A stretch of 64,000 nucleotides of DNA, taken from assembly GCA_021186555.1 (NCBI GenBank), contig JAJKFL010000004.1, forward strand, positions 10,484,001 through 10,548,000, in the 5' to 3' direction. A program made the translations under genes and the position numbers. Each line of letters begins with the position of its first letter. Positions within the stretch are counted from its first letter, which is position 1. Shown piece after piece: positions 9,651 to 20,664 of this stretch. The notes below the pieces were generated by a model. That model was not told where the DNA came from. It saw nothing but the letters and a program-made list of their open reading frames with translations, and made no database searches. Source of the stretch: Reticulitermes speratus. Lineage: Eukaryota; Arthropoda; Insecta; Blattodea; Rhinotermitidae.

Positions 9651-9739
9651 AAAGTTTTTAAATATGTTTTAAAAAACTATACAGTTTTTAAAATAAAGTT
9701 GCATCCAGTTGGTTTATGTAAATAGTGAGAGATTTTATT

Positions 9740-10703
9740 GTTACTTGGACGTTCAGGCGAACGGTCCGTCGCGCCACTGTTGTGAGGCGCAACTTACGAA
9801 AGTTTGGCTTTTATTTGCTGACATAAATGGCAGAGACTCACGTGATAGTGCCAAGTACAAGCTGCGTTGTAACAAGTCTGGGCTTTCCTGTTACTTTAGC
9901 ACAATGCCTGTTAGCACAGTACCGCCATCAGTTTTCATCACGTCACATCGAGGTTTAAACTGTTGCTTACGTTACAAATTTCACTGAAATTTTGCTTCTG
10001 TTGCAGAATTAACGGTATTTAGAAGCCTTTGTAAATTAACAGCGCTAGACAGTTAACATCAACATAGCGACACACTAATGCCATCTGTTTTCCATTCACC
10101 ACACTTTGAACTGTGCGTTTCTGTAGCAATATTTATGGACGAAAATTGTAATATAATCGAAATATGTGCTTGTTGCGGGCTGTGATGTATTTCAGTGTGT
10201 CATGTAACAGAAATAATGACTTCAAAACCTAACATTTATGTATTCTGCGACTTGTTTGTAACTAACACGAGATATCCGAGCCTAATGTGTATGTATGTAT
10301 GTTGGTAAACATCCCCGATAGTGTAAGCAAAATGAAACCCTAAACCCTGAACATTATGCTAATTGACAAGCGTGACTTAGGCTTCTGTTGCTAATAAAAG
10401 AAAACTCCCAAAAGTCCCTTGATCTCATTGTGTGTGTGTTTTTTTTATCAAAGTTGGCAACCGTGAGTTGAGTTTCTGCAACTCTATGTTGCGAAACCTG
10501 ATCAAATATGATATGAATTGTATAACAAGCAGGAAGAATGTAAGGTGCAGTTGAAAATGTGTATTATGATTGCATACAGATATTACTTCTGTTAAATAAA
10601 TAATAGTAGTTTGAAGTGTTAAAGAAAGATAAATCGCACACAGTTGAGTCTTACGTGGGGAAGTATAAACGTCCCCAGTTAATTATGCAATAGCGGTGTA
10701 AAG
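9740..10703. other. Unassigned sequence
   Basis: Only short frames and a T-run (10440-10449). No SINE, LINE or repeat was recognised. Confidence 0.4.
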
Positions 10704-10930
10704 CCGATCCCAGTGGCCGCGCGGTCTACGGCGTAGGTCTGTGGCCGATCGCTTGTTGGGATTGCGGGTTCGAATCCCGCCGGAGGCACGGATGTTTTTC
10801 TCTTGTGCATTTGAGAGTTGTGAGGTAGAGATCTCTGCGTCGGGCTGATCACTCGTCCAGAGGAGTCCTACCGAGTGTGTCTGTGTGTCTAAACTGTGTG
10901 ATCAAGTGCAACAATAACCCTCTACACCTA
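10704..10930 (+). mobile_element. SINE family D
   Basis: tRNA-like head AGTGGCCGCGCGGTCTACGG with B box GGGTTCGAATCCC, then GGAGGCACGGATGT, CTCTTGTG, GGTAGAGATCTCTGCG, GATCACTCGTCCAGAGGAG. The 3' tail domain seen in the 52671 copy is lost. Confidence 0.8.
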
Positions 10931-10999
10931 CAATGAGTAGGTAAAAGGGGTGAGACTAAATAACATTTGTGGAAACTTTATTTCTTCACTGAAATGGTA

Positions 11000-11066
11000 A
11001 CAATCGAACCCATGAAAAACACTTCGTGGAAGCTTACGTCCTCGCGGGACACAGTTTGGGAACCAC
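11000..11066. mobile_element. Possible hAT right-end fragment
   Basis: Ends with GTTTGGGAACCACTG, the complement of a typical hAT terminus CAGTGGTTCCCAAAC. No matching left end was found, so only a remnant is claimed. Confidence 0.4.
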
Positions 11067-11153
11067 TGAATTAAAATTTTAAAGGATGTCGTACCTTTGT
11101 GTTTTTTATAACAGAAATCAACTCGAAATGCATGCAAACATAACTAAATTATA

Positions 11154-11294
11154 TTTATTATACAGAACTACATGTTTCGACCTATTTCAGATCAGGAATA
11201 TAACTTAAATTCCTTCCTCAATATGTTTTCCATACAAACTGTGAACATGAGGATGACCTAAAATAGGTCGAAACATGTAGTTCTGTATAATAAA
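11154..11294. mobile_element. Palindromic element with degenerate hammerhead-like core
   Basis: Outer arms TTTATTATACAGAACTACAT and the mirror copy ending GTTCTGTATAATAAA. The right arm reads UGAGGA, U, GACCU/AGGUC, GAAACAUGUA, flanked by GAAC/GUUC, but C3 is A. The left arm has a deletion in the core. Confidence 0.55.
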
Positions 11295-11636
11295 TGGAAC
11301 TTAATTGTATTTGAACGGATTTCGACTTGATTCTGACTGAAATAAAAAAAGTTATTTCTAAAATTAAGTAAATGTAATTTAGGTTGAAGTCGTCATGGAA
11401 CAACAAGCAAGCGAATTCTTTTAGGGAACTAAATTCCAGAGTTTCACTGAAGGTCGAAAGAACCTGAACTGAATTTAACTAACAAATGTAGACATTTCAT
11501 TGGCAGGTGAGGCCAAGTTTGGCTGTTGCAAAGTAGAAAGTTCTTCTGACCTTGTGCAATGCTTATTAACTGGTGGGGTAGTGAAGCCTGCTGGTGGCCA
11601 CACTCTTAGCCTCTCTCTGCATATGGGGAACATATC

Positions 11637-11872
11637 TGGACCTCAGAAGCAGAAGGTTGTAAGTCCAATTTCGTATTTGAGTTAATAAATTATTGTTTTA
11701 GACCAACACGTGACTTAATTCCGTTTAATTCTTGGTCTACCTACACTGGGGCAATATTTGGACTTAACAGGTATCTGCATCTGAAAGAGGTTGAAATTAT
11801 AAGGAAAATTATGTACGTATTATGTCTAAAATGATAAAACTGGACTTACAACTTTCTGCTTCTCAGGTCCGG
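11637..11872. repeat. Inverted repeat with ~31-bp arms
   Basis: TGGACCTCAGAAGCAGAAGG... at 11637-11667 mirrors 11841-11872 with about three mismatches; the spacer is 173 bp. Possibly a MITE of unknown family. Confidence 0.5.
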
Positions 11873-12261
11873 ATTTGTATCGGCGTGGCTTAACGGAGTA
11901 TTATGATTTCGTGTACTGTGTACAGTTAACAAATAAATTAGTTTTACTCTGATCCCTTGGCCTATTGAAGGTCACTCCCACACATGAACATACGATATAT
12001 TATGTCTTCTTTCGTGTTTTCCGTAAAATAAATTGCACCGGCATAATGAAATTGCACATTTCGTGTTTCAGATATCCAGACATGGATTTTAGTTAAGGCA
12101 AAAACTGTATATAGAATGCTCTACTAGGAAAGAAAGAAATGGTGTGGAATTGCTGTTAGCAGAATTGTCGAAATTGAGAGAAGTTAGAAAGAAAAGAGAT
12201 AAAGGAAGATAACCAGTTGTGTTTAGGCGAAGAGGATTTTAGGGGCGGTTCGTCCAGAAGG

Positions 12262-12411
12262 GCTGCAGGGCTCCAGTCCTTCCAGAAATTTTGAGAAAAA
12301 TTACTCCAAATATATGAACAAAAGTTTTCTTTAGGTCTCCTAATGAAAAATTTTACTGAGATATTTAGCTTAATTTTTCTCAAAATTTCTGGGAGGGCTG
12401 GAGCCCTGCTG
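12262..12411. repeat. Inverted repeat with ~41-bp arms
   Basis: 12262-12303 (CTGCAGGGCTCCAGTCCTTC onward) and 12371-12411 are mirror images, closing on a 67-bp spacer. Likely a MITE; no target duplication was defined. Confidence 0.55.
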
Positions 12412-12746
12412 TCCTTATGGAAGAGTGACCTCCTGATTTCAAACTTATATTGTTGAGACGTTCAGTAACTAGGAAATAGAGAAAGGATATTTTAAATTAA
12501 AACGAATAAAATGTTCTCGGGCTGAATGAAAATGTTTGGATATGAAGGCGTTCGCATAAGGAAACATTACGATGCACTAACAAAACTGTCGTTATGCAAC
12601 TGTGCACATATTTAGACAAAGCTGAATATGCGTGGTTCAGTAAGGTAAAACGATATGTAAATATTATTATATGCGTTTAATGGTGAAGGGACCATCACTT
12701 TGATAACCGGTAGGTAGTCCTAAGGAAAGAAGGATGAAGTGAGTTC

Positions 12747-12780
<34 letters not shown>

Positions 12781-13046
12781 GTCGTCGTTTTTGTTATCCA
12801 CATTCCCTATTTAACAGCAGTTTAGCTGGCTTTCAAAAAAATATGGGTGTTACTGGTCAAGCACTTCATATTCACTGTTGTACCAAAAATTTTCTGACTA
12901 TACGGCATGTGTTAAATATTACTGTTTTCTGCATTAAATATATAGAGCAGGGCGGAGATTAAACCATGTTAAACTTTCGTGCCTTTTATGCGATGACGTT
13001 TCCGTGCTCAGGAAGGTGATAAAATATACACTCTGTAGATTGTCAA
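12412..13046. other. Unassigned; ATT microsatellite
   Basis: A perfect (ATT)n run lies at about 12748-12780. Nothing else was recognised. Confidence 0.6.
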
Positions 13047-13706
13047 TTGAAGGAAAGAGGTTTGGTTGATTCGTCGCGGTTATTGAACAAGAAATTTCAA
13101 CGAAGTAAATTAAATTTCATTGTACAAAAGGAGTCTTCCAGTTTTCTGTCCAAAAATATGAAGATTAAGATATGCAGAACTGTAATTTTGCCTGTTGTTT
13201 TGTATGGGTGTGAAACTTGGTCTCTCGCATTGAAGAAGGAATATAAGCTGAGGGTGTTCGAGAATAGGGTGCTGAGGAAGATATTTGGGCCTAAGAGGGA
13301 CGAGGTAACAGGGGAGTGGATAAGACTACATAAAGAGGAGTTTCATGATCTGTACACATCACCAAATATTCGGGTAATCAAATCAAGAATAATGAAATGG
13401 GCGGGCATGTAGCACGTATGAGGGAGGTGAGAGGTGCATACAGGATTTTGGTGGGGAGACCTGAGGGAAGGAGACCACTTGGAAGACCCAGGCGTAGATG
13501 GGATGATAATATTAAAATGGATCTTCAAGAAGTGAAATGGGGAGGCAAGGACTGGATTGATATGGCTCAGGATAGGGACAGGTAGCGGGCTGTTGTGAAT
13601 GCGGTGATGGACCTTAGGGTTCCATAAAATGCGGGGAGTTTGACTAGCTGAGGATCTGTTAGCTTCTGAGGAAGGATTGTGCTGCATGAAGTTAGTTTTA
13701 AAAGGC
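13047..13706 (+). mobile_element. LINE L1 3' region (reverse-transcriptase C-terminus), frameshifted
   Basis: The first frame (13047-13412) reads through [38 protein letters not shown] and SRIMKWAG. Near 13408 a frame change leads to [34 protein letters not shown] and [11 protein letters not shown]. This is the conserved tail downstream of the catalytic palm of a non-LTR reverse transcriptase; the catalytic YxDD part is absent. The 3' UTR (CGGGGAGTTTGACTAGCTGA) and ATGAAGTTAG end follow. A dead, 5'-truncated copy. Confidence 0.85.
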
Positions 13707-13917
13707 AGTGAGTGGCCTAAGGAAGAGCCGGGTGAGGTATTTCTACGTTATTTACCGGACAACAGAGTAAGACCACGAATTCCATATCATTAAATGCTGT
13801 AGCCTGGCTGAGTTTCTAACTGGGCAGCTTAGAAAGGAGTTCTGAGGTTTACCACAACACCAGCCCGCTGTACGACAGACTGCTTGATTGCGAAGTAAAC
13901 TGTGACACATAAATTAA

Positions 13918-14105
13918 TAAATAACCTACGGGATGGAGGTCCGGAATTCGATTCCCGACGGCGTCCAGGAACTTCTTTCTTCTGCGTCGTCCAGACCGGT
14001 TCTGGGGCCCACTCAACCTCCTACTCAATAGTTACCGGAGGTAAAGCGGCCAGGGCGTAAAGCTGATTACTCTTGTCCTTATAGTACCAATGTAAAGTGT
14101 AAGAG
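13918..14105 (+). mobile_element. SINE family B
   Basis: Starts near ACCTACGGGATGGAGGTCCG with B box GAATTCGATTCCC. The body is CCAGACCGGTTCTGGGGCCC, CTCAACCTCCTACTCAAT, GGAGGTAAAGCGGCC. The 3' part is truncated where LINE L2 begins. Confidence 0.75.
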
Positions 14106-14107
14106 AA

Positions 14108-14487
14108 GCTATGCTTGTACTCTTTGAAATGTTGTGCTGGAGAAGGACGGAGAAGATCAGTTGGACCAATCGTGTGAGAAATGAAGAAGTATTACACAGA
14201 GTGAAGGAGGAGAGGAATATCGTACATACAATGAAAAGAAGAGAGGCTAACTGGATTGGTGACATCTTGCATAGAAACTGCCTTCTGAAACATGTGATTG
14301 AAGGAAAGTTAGAGGGAAGGATAGAAATGACGGGAAGACGAGGGAGAAGACGTAAGCAGCTACTGGATAACTTTAAGGAAAAGAGAAGATACTGGAAATT
14401 GAAAGAGGAAGCACTAGATCACACCCTGTGGAGAACTCGCTTTGGAAGAGGCTACGGACCTGTCGTAAGACAGACTACAGTATGAAT
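14108..14487 (+). mobile_element. LINE L2 3' region, open but 5'-truncated
   Basis: One continuous frame reads EKISWTNRVRNEEVLHRVKE, ANWIGDILHRNCLLKHVIEG, GRRGRRRKQLLDNFKEKRRY, EEALDHTLWRTRFGRGYGP. This is the basic C-terminal tail of a second insect LINE family. No reverse-transcriptase catalytic motif is included. Matching fragments are at 49060 and 49665. Confidence 0.8.
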
Positions 14488-14935
14488 GCTGGTACTCTCC
14501 CCCCATACACTTTCGTGGCATGTACAGGACAACCTGACTCTTTAGCAACTGATATAGTTGACAACAGGCTTTAAAGCGTTAAGTCCCATGTAATTGGTAA
14601 CGGTCTAGGCTTGTATTTAGCAGATGCATGGTTCGAATGTTGTCCGGGTCATCGGCCATACTGACATTTTTTGTGGTCCCCCTCCTTCCCCCGGTGAACT
14701 TTCGTGGTAGTACATCAATCAGTTCATGACGGTTATGTTCCAAAGGCTTTACAATACGTCAGTCATCAATCAAGATACCGTTTGACGCTTTGTAACACTG
14801 AGTCACTAACTGTCGTGAAATAAAGCGTACAGAAACGAACGTAGGTGAGACACCAAGCAGCTGGCCCTGAAGTCTTGTTTAATTAATTTTCCGAAGCATG
14901 TAGTTCATATAAGAAATATGTTATAATTCATCTCT
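14488..14935. other. Unassigned sequence
   Basis: No recognised repeat or coding domain. Confidence 0.35.
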
Positions 14936-15231
14936 TACCTCACAGAAGGCACTGCGCTACAAGCCGGAAGGTCGCGGTTTCGATTCCCTGGCGTCAATGG
15001 AATTTTTCATTGACATAATCCTTCCGGTCGCACTATGGCCCTGGGGTCGACTTAGCCTCTAACAGAAATGAGTATCAAGGATATTTCCTGGGGGTAAAAG
15101 CGGCCGGTGCATAGGGCTGACAATATTACCACCTTCATGTACCGATTGTCTGGAAATCTGGGAGCCTCAACCTCCTGGAACCCTCACGACCTCTCCAGGT
15201 CTTTACAGGGATTGCTTTACCTTTACCTTAC
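14936..15231 (+). mobile_element. SINE family C
   Basis: Head with GCGCTACAAGCCGGAAGGTC and B box CGGTTTCGATTCCC, then GGAATTTTTCATTGACATAA, CACTATGGCCCTGGGGTCGA, the shared GGGGGTAAAAGCGGCCGG, AATCTGGGAGCCTCAACCTC and 3' CTTTACCTTTACC. The A box is damaged. Confidence 0.85.
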
Positions 15232-16029
15232 CTCACGGAAAACACATTGCTTCCGCATTACAAAGACCAACCGGCTTATTGCTGTTTAGAGAAATAGTAA
15301 CAATAACAATAATATTACTATACAAAACCCATGAATATGGGTAAAGTACCGATTGTTTAGACGCTTTGGCAGAATCGCAAGAAACGCCTCTTAGCTTCGT
15401 CATGTCTGTCCGTCTGTCCGCATATATCAGCGAGTCTGTGACTGCACGGATTTTCCTGAAATTTCATACTTGGGGACTTTTACGAAAATCTGTTCGAGAT
15501 CAAAATCGGACAAAAATACCGAGGAATTTACTTTAAGACCTAAGAATGTTTCATTGTTGCCGGAGACATAAATTCTCCATAAAGCATTGTTGTGCCACAC
15601 TCAGTATTGTTATATTGTTGACAGTGACATGTAACTCAGCGATATACAAAGAGCGCTCTGTTGCCTTCCCATTGCGACGACGATTATGCGAACGCCCCAC
15701 AATGCTCGTTATACGAACATTGCCTATTTTCTTAACTTTAAACAAGTGATGAATATAGTGACCACTGTAATTTCAATTGTTAATTGTTGATCATACCCCT
15801 TTTTGAGAAGTTAATAATCGCCTAAGTAGGCAATAATATGCTCTTTTTAAATGGAACCTCAACTTTCATTGGCGTGTCAAAAATAGACAGTCACTTGTTC
15901 GTATCCTGTGCCATATTAATTCATTTCACACCCTCGCAAACTGTTCTTTATAATCCATGTTAATATTATTCTCCCATTTACTTCTATATTATTTTATATT
16001 TTTAGGGAACTTCTTATTCCAGTATTTGG
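15232..16029. other. Unassigned; possible MITE relic
   Basis: CATGTCTGTCCGTCTGTCCG (about 15400) resembles the subterminal part of the repeat pair at 24414 and 30566, so a decayed relative is possible. No boundaries could be set. Confidence 0.3.
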
Positions 16030-16530
16030 AATAATTTTTCCTGTTATATATGAGTGCGAAACTTGGCCTCTCACATTAAGCCAAGAACGAAGGCTTTAGG
16101 GTGTTTGATAATAGGGTGTAGAGGAAGATATTTGGGCATTAGAGGGAGGAATTGACAGGAGACTGGAGAAGACTGTATAACGAGGCGCTTTATGATTTGT
16201 ACTCCTCATCAAATATTATTCGGAGGGTCAAATCAATGGGGATGAAATGGGCGGAACATGTAGCACGTATGGAATAGAATAGAGGTATATACGGGGTTTT
16301 GGTGGGGAAACCTGAGGGAAATAGTCCACTTGGAACACCTAGGCGTAGATGGAAGTATAATATTAAAATGGATCGTAAAGAAATCGGTTGGGGGGTGGAC
16401 TAGATTGATGTGGCTCAGGATAGGAATAAATGGTGAGCTGATTTCGTAAAACGCGGGAAATTTCTTGCTTACCTCAGGAAGTGTTAGTTTCTCAAAAAGG
16501 ACTCTGCTCCATGGAGTTAATAAAAATTTG
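16030..16530 (+). mobile_element. LINE L1 3' region, heavily decayed
   Basis: Nucleotide similarity to 13047-13706 and 20665-21478: GTGCGAAACTTGGCCTCTCA, AGGAAGATATTTGGGC, CATGTAGCACGTATG, TTTTGGTGGGGAAACCTGAG, AATATTAAAATGGATC and 3' CGCGGGAAATTTCTTG. Several stops and indels; no open frame. Confidence 0.8.
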
Positions 16531-17139
16531 GAAGACCGGAAAGTGGTGCGAGGCGAAAAACGTTAAGAGCTATTAGTACCGAGCTACCCCGGTAGAGTGC
16601 ATCCACCCTTGCCGACCTGAAAACGAAGTGGAATTCGGAACGAATCGTGAATATTCGTATATTGCGTGTGAACTTGGTACTAATCGATCAGCGTTGTTAC
16701 TTCGAATGTCTATACTTATCACGGACTTGTTTAATTATTAACGGCGTAACAAAGCTTGCCGGAAGTTGGGTCGTGATGTCCGCCATCTGCAGCGACAGGT
16801 GCAATGAACGCGGAAGAAGAAGAGTAACAGCAACAAAAGAAAACTGTACACACACAAAAAGAGTTCAGTATTTATTTTTTTGTGATTCACCTTCACCGGT
16901 TCTCAGGCTGTTCAAGATATTCAACCGTTGTTTGGTAGTTAACACGACCAAGTACTAATTTCATGCATAATTCAGTTCGTACCTCACAGTAAACGCCTAC
17001 GGTCCGCACTACGAAGGCCAGCCAACCACTTAATGCTGTATAGTGAAATAGTCGCTCTTTGTTTTGGGATACACACAAATCGGACAAATGCGCTGTGTGG
17101 AGAGTAGTCAGTGTCTTAAACCCGATTCCTGCTGCTTCT
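16531..17139. other. Unassigned sequence
   Basis: A stretch near 16985-17055 loosely resembles 15235-15295 (CTCAC..AAACGC, ..GCTGTATAGTGAAATAGT), suggesting a diverged unnamed repeat. Confidence 0.3.
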
Positions 17140-17232
17140 CCGCTCACAGCTCACGGTCCGCTCACAGCTCACGTTCCGCTCACGACCGTTTGCTCACGGT
17201 CCACTCAGAGTTTGCTCACGGTCCGCTCAGGG
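17140..17232. repeat. Short degenerate tandem repeat
   Basis: Six to seven imperfect repeats of GCTCACGGTCC / GCTCACGTTCC, 10-18 bp apart. Confidence 0.7.
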
Positions 17233-17552
17233 AAATTTAACCAACCCACCACCAAGGGTGGTTACTTGTATGAAGCTGAAGTCAACATCTAAATAGCCCG
17301 TTTAACCATTTCTGCCTACCGAGCGCATCGCTGGCCTTGTGTGACCGAAAATATAGAACTGGGACTTCGGTCAGGGAAAGTATGCTAGCCTGTATTTAAG
17401 TGCGTGTATTAATGACCGTACTGTGCCTTGACCGTCATTGCTAGTGTGGAAATTGCTATTGAAATACAGCGAAGAATATCTGACATCATCGCGACTGTAC
17501 CGCGACTGGGGGCTTAGTTCTGCAGTAGGTGGTACCTATAATAATAATATAA

Positions 17553-17944
17553 CCATGGCTCAACAGCCCTATATGGGCTCGGGCCTCCTCTTTCCGAGGT
17601 TACTAGGTCGTGCGCATTCGTGGCAGTTGGTGACTGGCCAACTGGCCGCGCTACTGTTCTATCGATCCTGATGTGTCCGCCAGAGTCATCAGGCAGTCAG
17701 GAGACTTGGGTGAGAAATGGAGGCTTTGAATTTAGCTTAAGTAACATTTTTATTCATGCCCGTAAGGTTCTTTTACATGCCGTAAATCTACGACATGGGA
17801 CCGACGGCTTTACTTCCCCTCCGAAGGAAGTGGTGCTCCGGATTTTTATCATCCTCGACCTTTTTATCGACCTCGGTCGGGATCGAACCCGCGAACCTTA
17901 GGTCCAGTGGCGAGCACGCTAACCACTAGTCCACCGAGGTCGAC
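17553..17944 (-). mobile_element. SINE family E
   Basis: Read on the minus strand: A box TGGACTAGTGGTTAGCGTGC, B box GGGTTCGATCCCG, a unique body (TCCTTCGGAGG, GTCCCATGTCGTAGATTTAC), and a 3' domain with GAGGCCCGAGCCCATATAGG and GCTGTTGAGCCATGG. That 3' domain is also found at the end of family D. Second copy at 18178. Confidence 0.8.
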
Positions 17945-18177
17945 TCCTCTGATAGCCTATATATTTACGATCGCTGCACAGCCTTTTGTTCACATAAATG
18001 TCCAGATCTCCTGGGATCACGCAGCCAGTGCCGAGGTTAAGAATGTATGGAGCTCTCTTGTGTCCTACGAAAAATAGTGGCTTGGTGAACCGCTGTACTA
18101 TCAAATATCTTCAGATATTAACGTAAAATTAAAGTAGTTTAGGTAGAAATTTCTTTTTACAAGACCGCATGTAAACG

Positions 18178-18567
18178 TGTGATTGTTGTTTTGTTGTTTG
18201 CCCCTGTCGCTCCAACGCGTAGCATAGAGGCCTCCTTTCGGAGGTTTCTATGGTCATGTGCGTTGGTGTAGTGAGTGACCAGCCCACTGACCGCACAAGT
18301 TCTACTCAATCCTGATGTGACTGCCATCTGGCAGGCAGAAATGGCCGCTGAATTTTGCTTACGAAACATTTCTATTCATGCCCGTAAGTTTCTTTTACAT
18401 GCCGTAAATCTACGACATGGGACCGACGGCTTTACTTCCTCTCCGAAGGAAGTGGTGCTCCGGATTTTTATCACCCTTAAAAATCCATCGACCTCGGTCG
18501 GGATCGAACCAGCGAAACCTTGGGTTTAGTGGCGAGCACGCTAACCACTAGTCCACCGAGGTCGACG
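18178..18567 (-). mobile_element. SINE family E, second copy
   Basis: Same head (TGGACTAGTGGTTAGCGTGC on the minus strand) and body as 17553-17944. The B box is GGTTCGATCCCG. The 3' domain is more diverged. The two copies lie in the same orientation, 233 bp apart. Confidence 0.8.
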
Positions 18568-18820
18568 GTACCTATAGTAACCATTGTAATTTAAAGGGTT
18601 AACGACCAACTAGGTGGATGTACTTTCCTTGAACTGATACGAGAGTATTAACTGTTTATCAGATGCAAAATAAAAGGCCACACGCAGTGCAGGAGACACT
18701 TAAAGCTGTGGGATGGAGTAGGTAGGTGATGCGTGTTCTTTACACTAGATTCCTTGCCTTTATATCAATTTTAGTAATTGTAACCAATAAAACACAACAT
18801 TGATTAGAGTTCCGTTATTA

Positions 18821-19333
18821 CAGTGGTATTCAACCTGGGGTAGGCGAAGACATCTTACGGGGTACGTAAAATTGAAATATATATATATATATTATTTCAT
18901 GATAAACATTGAATAATCAGGGCCAGATTTAGGGTTAGCCACAAGAGACCCGGACGTAAGGCCATGTGATTTGGGAGCTTCATTTCTCTCTCTCTCTCTC
19001 TCTCTCTCCTTTATGCGATTCTTATCTGGGCGGCTAGTTTCATTTTATTCCACATAGTGCATATAATTTTGCTTTGCTAAAATACCTTTGTTCCTTTATT
19101 AATTTTTATATGATAGGCAATAATATATTTGTTATTTAATAGCTTGATTCTCCTTTTTCTCATTTAAAACTTATTATTTAATACATTATTTTGGATGTAA
19201 TTTATTTAACTTATTTTAGATGTAGATTATAGACTATGTATAACTTGAATTATGCACCAACAACTTTGGGGGTACAAAGTTGAAGAGAAATTATATGTGG
19301 GGGTACGCGAACAAAAAAGATTGAATACCGCTG
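18821..19333. mobile_element. hAT-type MITE (copy 2, inverted relative to 4171)
   Basis: Ends CAGTGGTATTCAACC and GATTGAATACCGCTG; flanks CGTTATTA (18813-18820) and CGTTACTA (19334-19341), an 8-bp duplication with one change. The inside matches 4171-4689 in the reverse direction, with (AT)n and a (CT)n run at 18984-19008. Confidence 0.85.
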
Positions 19334-20023
19334 CGTTACTACATACGGAATCAACATGATTTGTTTACTTTTTTAAGTGGGAAATACTGGCCCAAGCAGT
19401 TTGGGTAAAGAGGTGGCATTGTCGAGGAAATTACGCATGATAGCGTATGGAACTCAACTTAGGCGCAAGTCAATCCCTTGTGCTCTGGAAAATAAATTGT
19501 TCATCGCTTTTCTGAAAGTTTGGTTATTGGTTTCTGTGTGGGTCTCAAAAACAAACAGGGATCAGAGGTTATTTCCCTACACAGAATTAAATGAATGGTT
19601 TTTATAAGCTTGACGTAGTGTTTACTGAGCGGTACGGACTGAAAATTTAAATGTAATTCACAATAATCGTAGTCCTAGGATATGACGTGTCGACCGGTAC
19701 AACTGCAATGCGTGTTTAGAAGAATGTTGTCATTTATTGTAGAGAACAAATGCTGAATATCTCTACCGCGTCAACATCCGCGATTATAATTCGTGCATCA
19801 AGAAGAGGTAGTGATCAGAAGGTGGCAGTGCGAGGTATGGTCCTCTGGGATGTAAAGTAGTATAGTTTCGTAACAGGTACGAAAGCTTAGTTCTTGAAAA
19901 CGCTCTCAAACGATTAAATAAAATTTTGCACTTGCGGGCTACCCCTTAATTTATGTCCTTGACGATTTGCTTAACCACTGTTTTACCTTACTCATAAAAG
20001 ATTTCTCATGCGGAAAATTATGC
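19334..20023. other. Unassigned sequence
   Basis: A 76-codon frame at 19377-19607 has no recognised domain and was not called as a gene. Confidence 0.35.
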
Positions 20024-20214
20024 GTGATTTGAGGCTTCCGCCGCGGTGTAAATGAGATCTTCGCTCTTCTGGGGTATCACGCAGCGTAGATTGGTAGTTT
20101 GTTACCGACGTTTCGGGACAACCTATCGGTCCCATATTCAAGGGTAAGATAAGTTGTTCCGAAACGCCGGTAACCACGGATCTACGTTGCGTAACATGCC
20201 AGAAGAGCGAAGAC
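20024..20214. mobile_element. Palindromic element, family 2
   Basis: Tail GATTTGAGGCTTCCGCCGCG on the left, arms TTCGCTCTTCTGGGGTATCA and its mirror, inner ACCGACGTTTCGGGACAACC and CCGAAACGCCGG. The loop part of the right core is deleted, so no complete hammerhead-like order is left. Confidence 0.65.
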
Positions 20215-20664
20215 CTACTGCAGAAACTTGACACACAAAAGAATTATGGACCTAATTATGGGCTTACGGTTGTATGTGAGATATTTAAGGTTACGTGGTG
20301 TCATAACATTTAACGAAGCATTAGACAATGTAACGTGATTCACGAAACACACTGCTGATAAGCACTGTCAACAGAATGTATTTCTGTTACGCAGCATATC
20401 AGTAATTTTGCAACACAAAATTTTTATCTGAAATAAACAAACACCAGGGCCAATTAAGTGCAGGTCCTGACCAGGCCGTACAAGCGGCCGCGGCCTATTT
20501 AAATACTATTTGCAGCTGACCTTAGCAGTGGCTTGCAGTGGGGAAAAGCCGACCGTCCCTTGTCTCTGATCAGTAATCGATGTGTTCCAGTTAAAAATAC
20601 ATTGGCCTGAAGTGCAGTCGTGTTTTGTGCGTGTGAAATGATAGTTATTTTCTATAGTGTTGTG
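20215..20664. other. Unassigned sequence
   Basis: No recognised feature. Confidence 0.35.

Larger units (their letters stand above)
9373..9727. mobile_element. Palindromic hammerhead-bearing element, family 1 copy 3
   Basis: Arms 9413 to about 9565 and about 9575 to 9727 mirror each other nearly perfectly. The tail TCACCGTGCATCTTTTC sits outside the left arm. Flanks AGATATTTTATT (9361-9372) and AGAGATTTTATT (9728-9739) form a 12-bp duplication with one change. Both arms carry hammerhead-like cores; the right one is the best in the window. No coding capacity. Confidence 0.75.
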
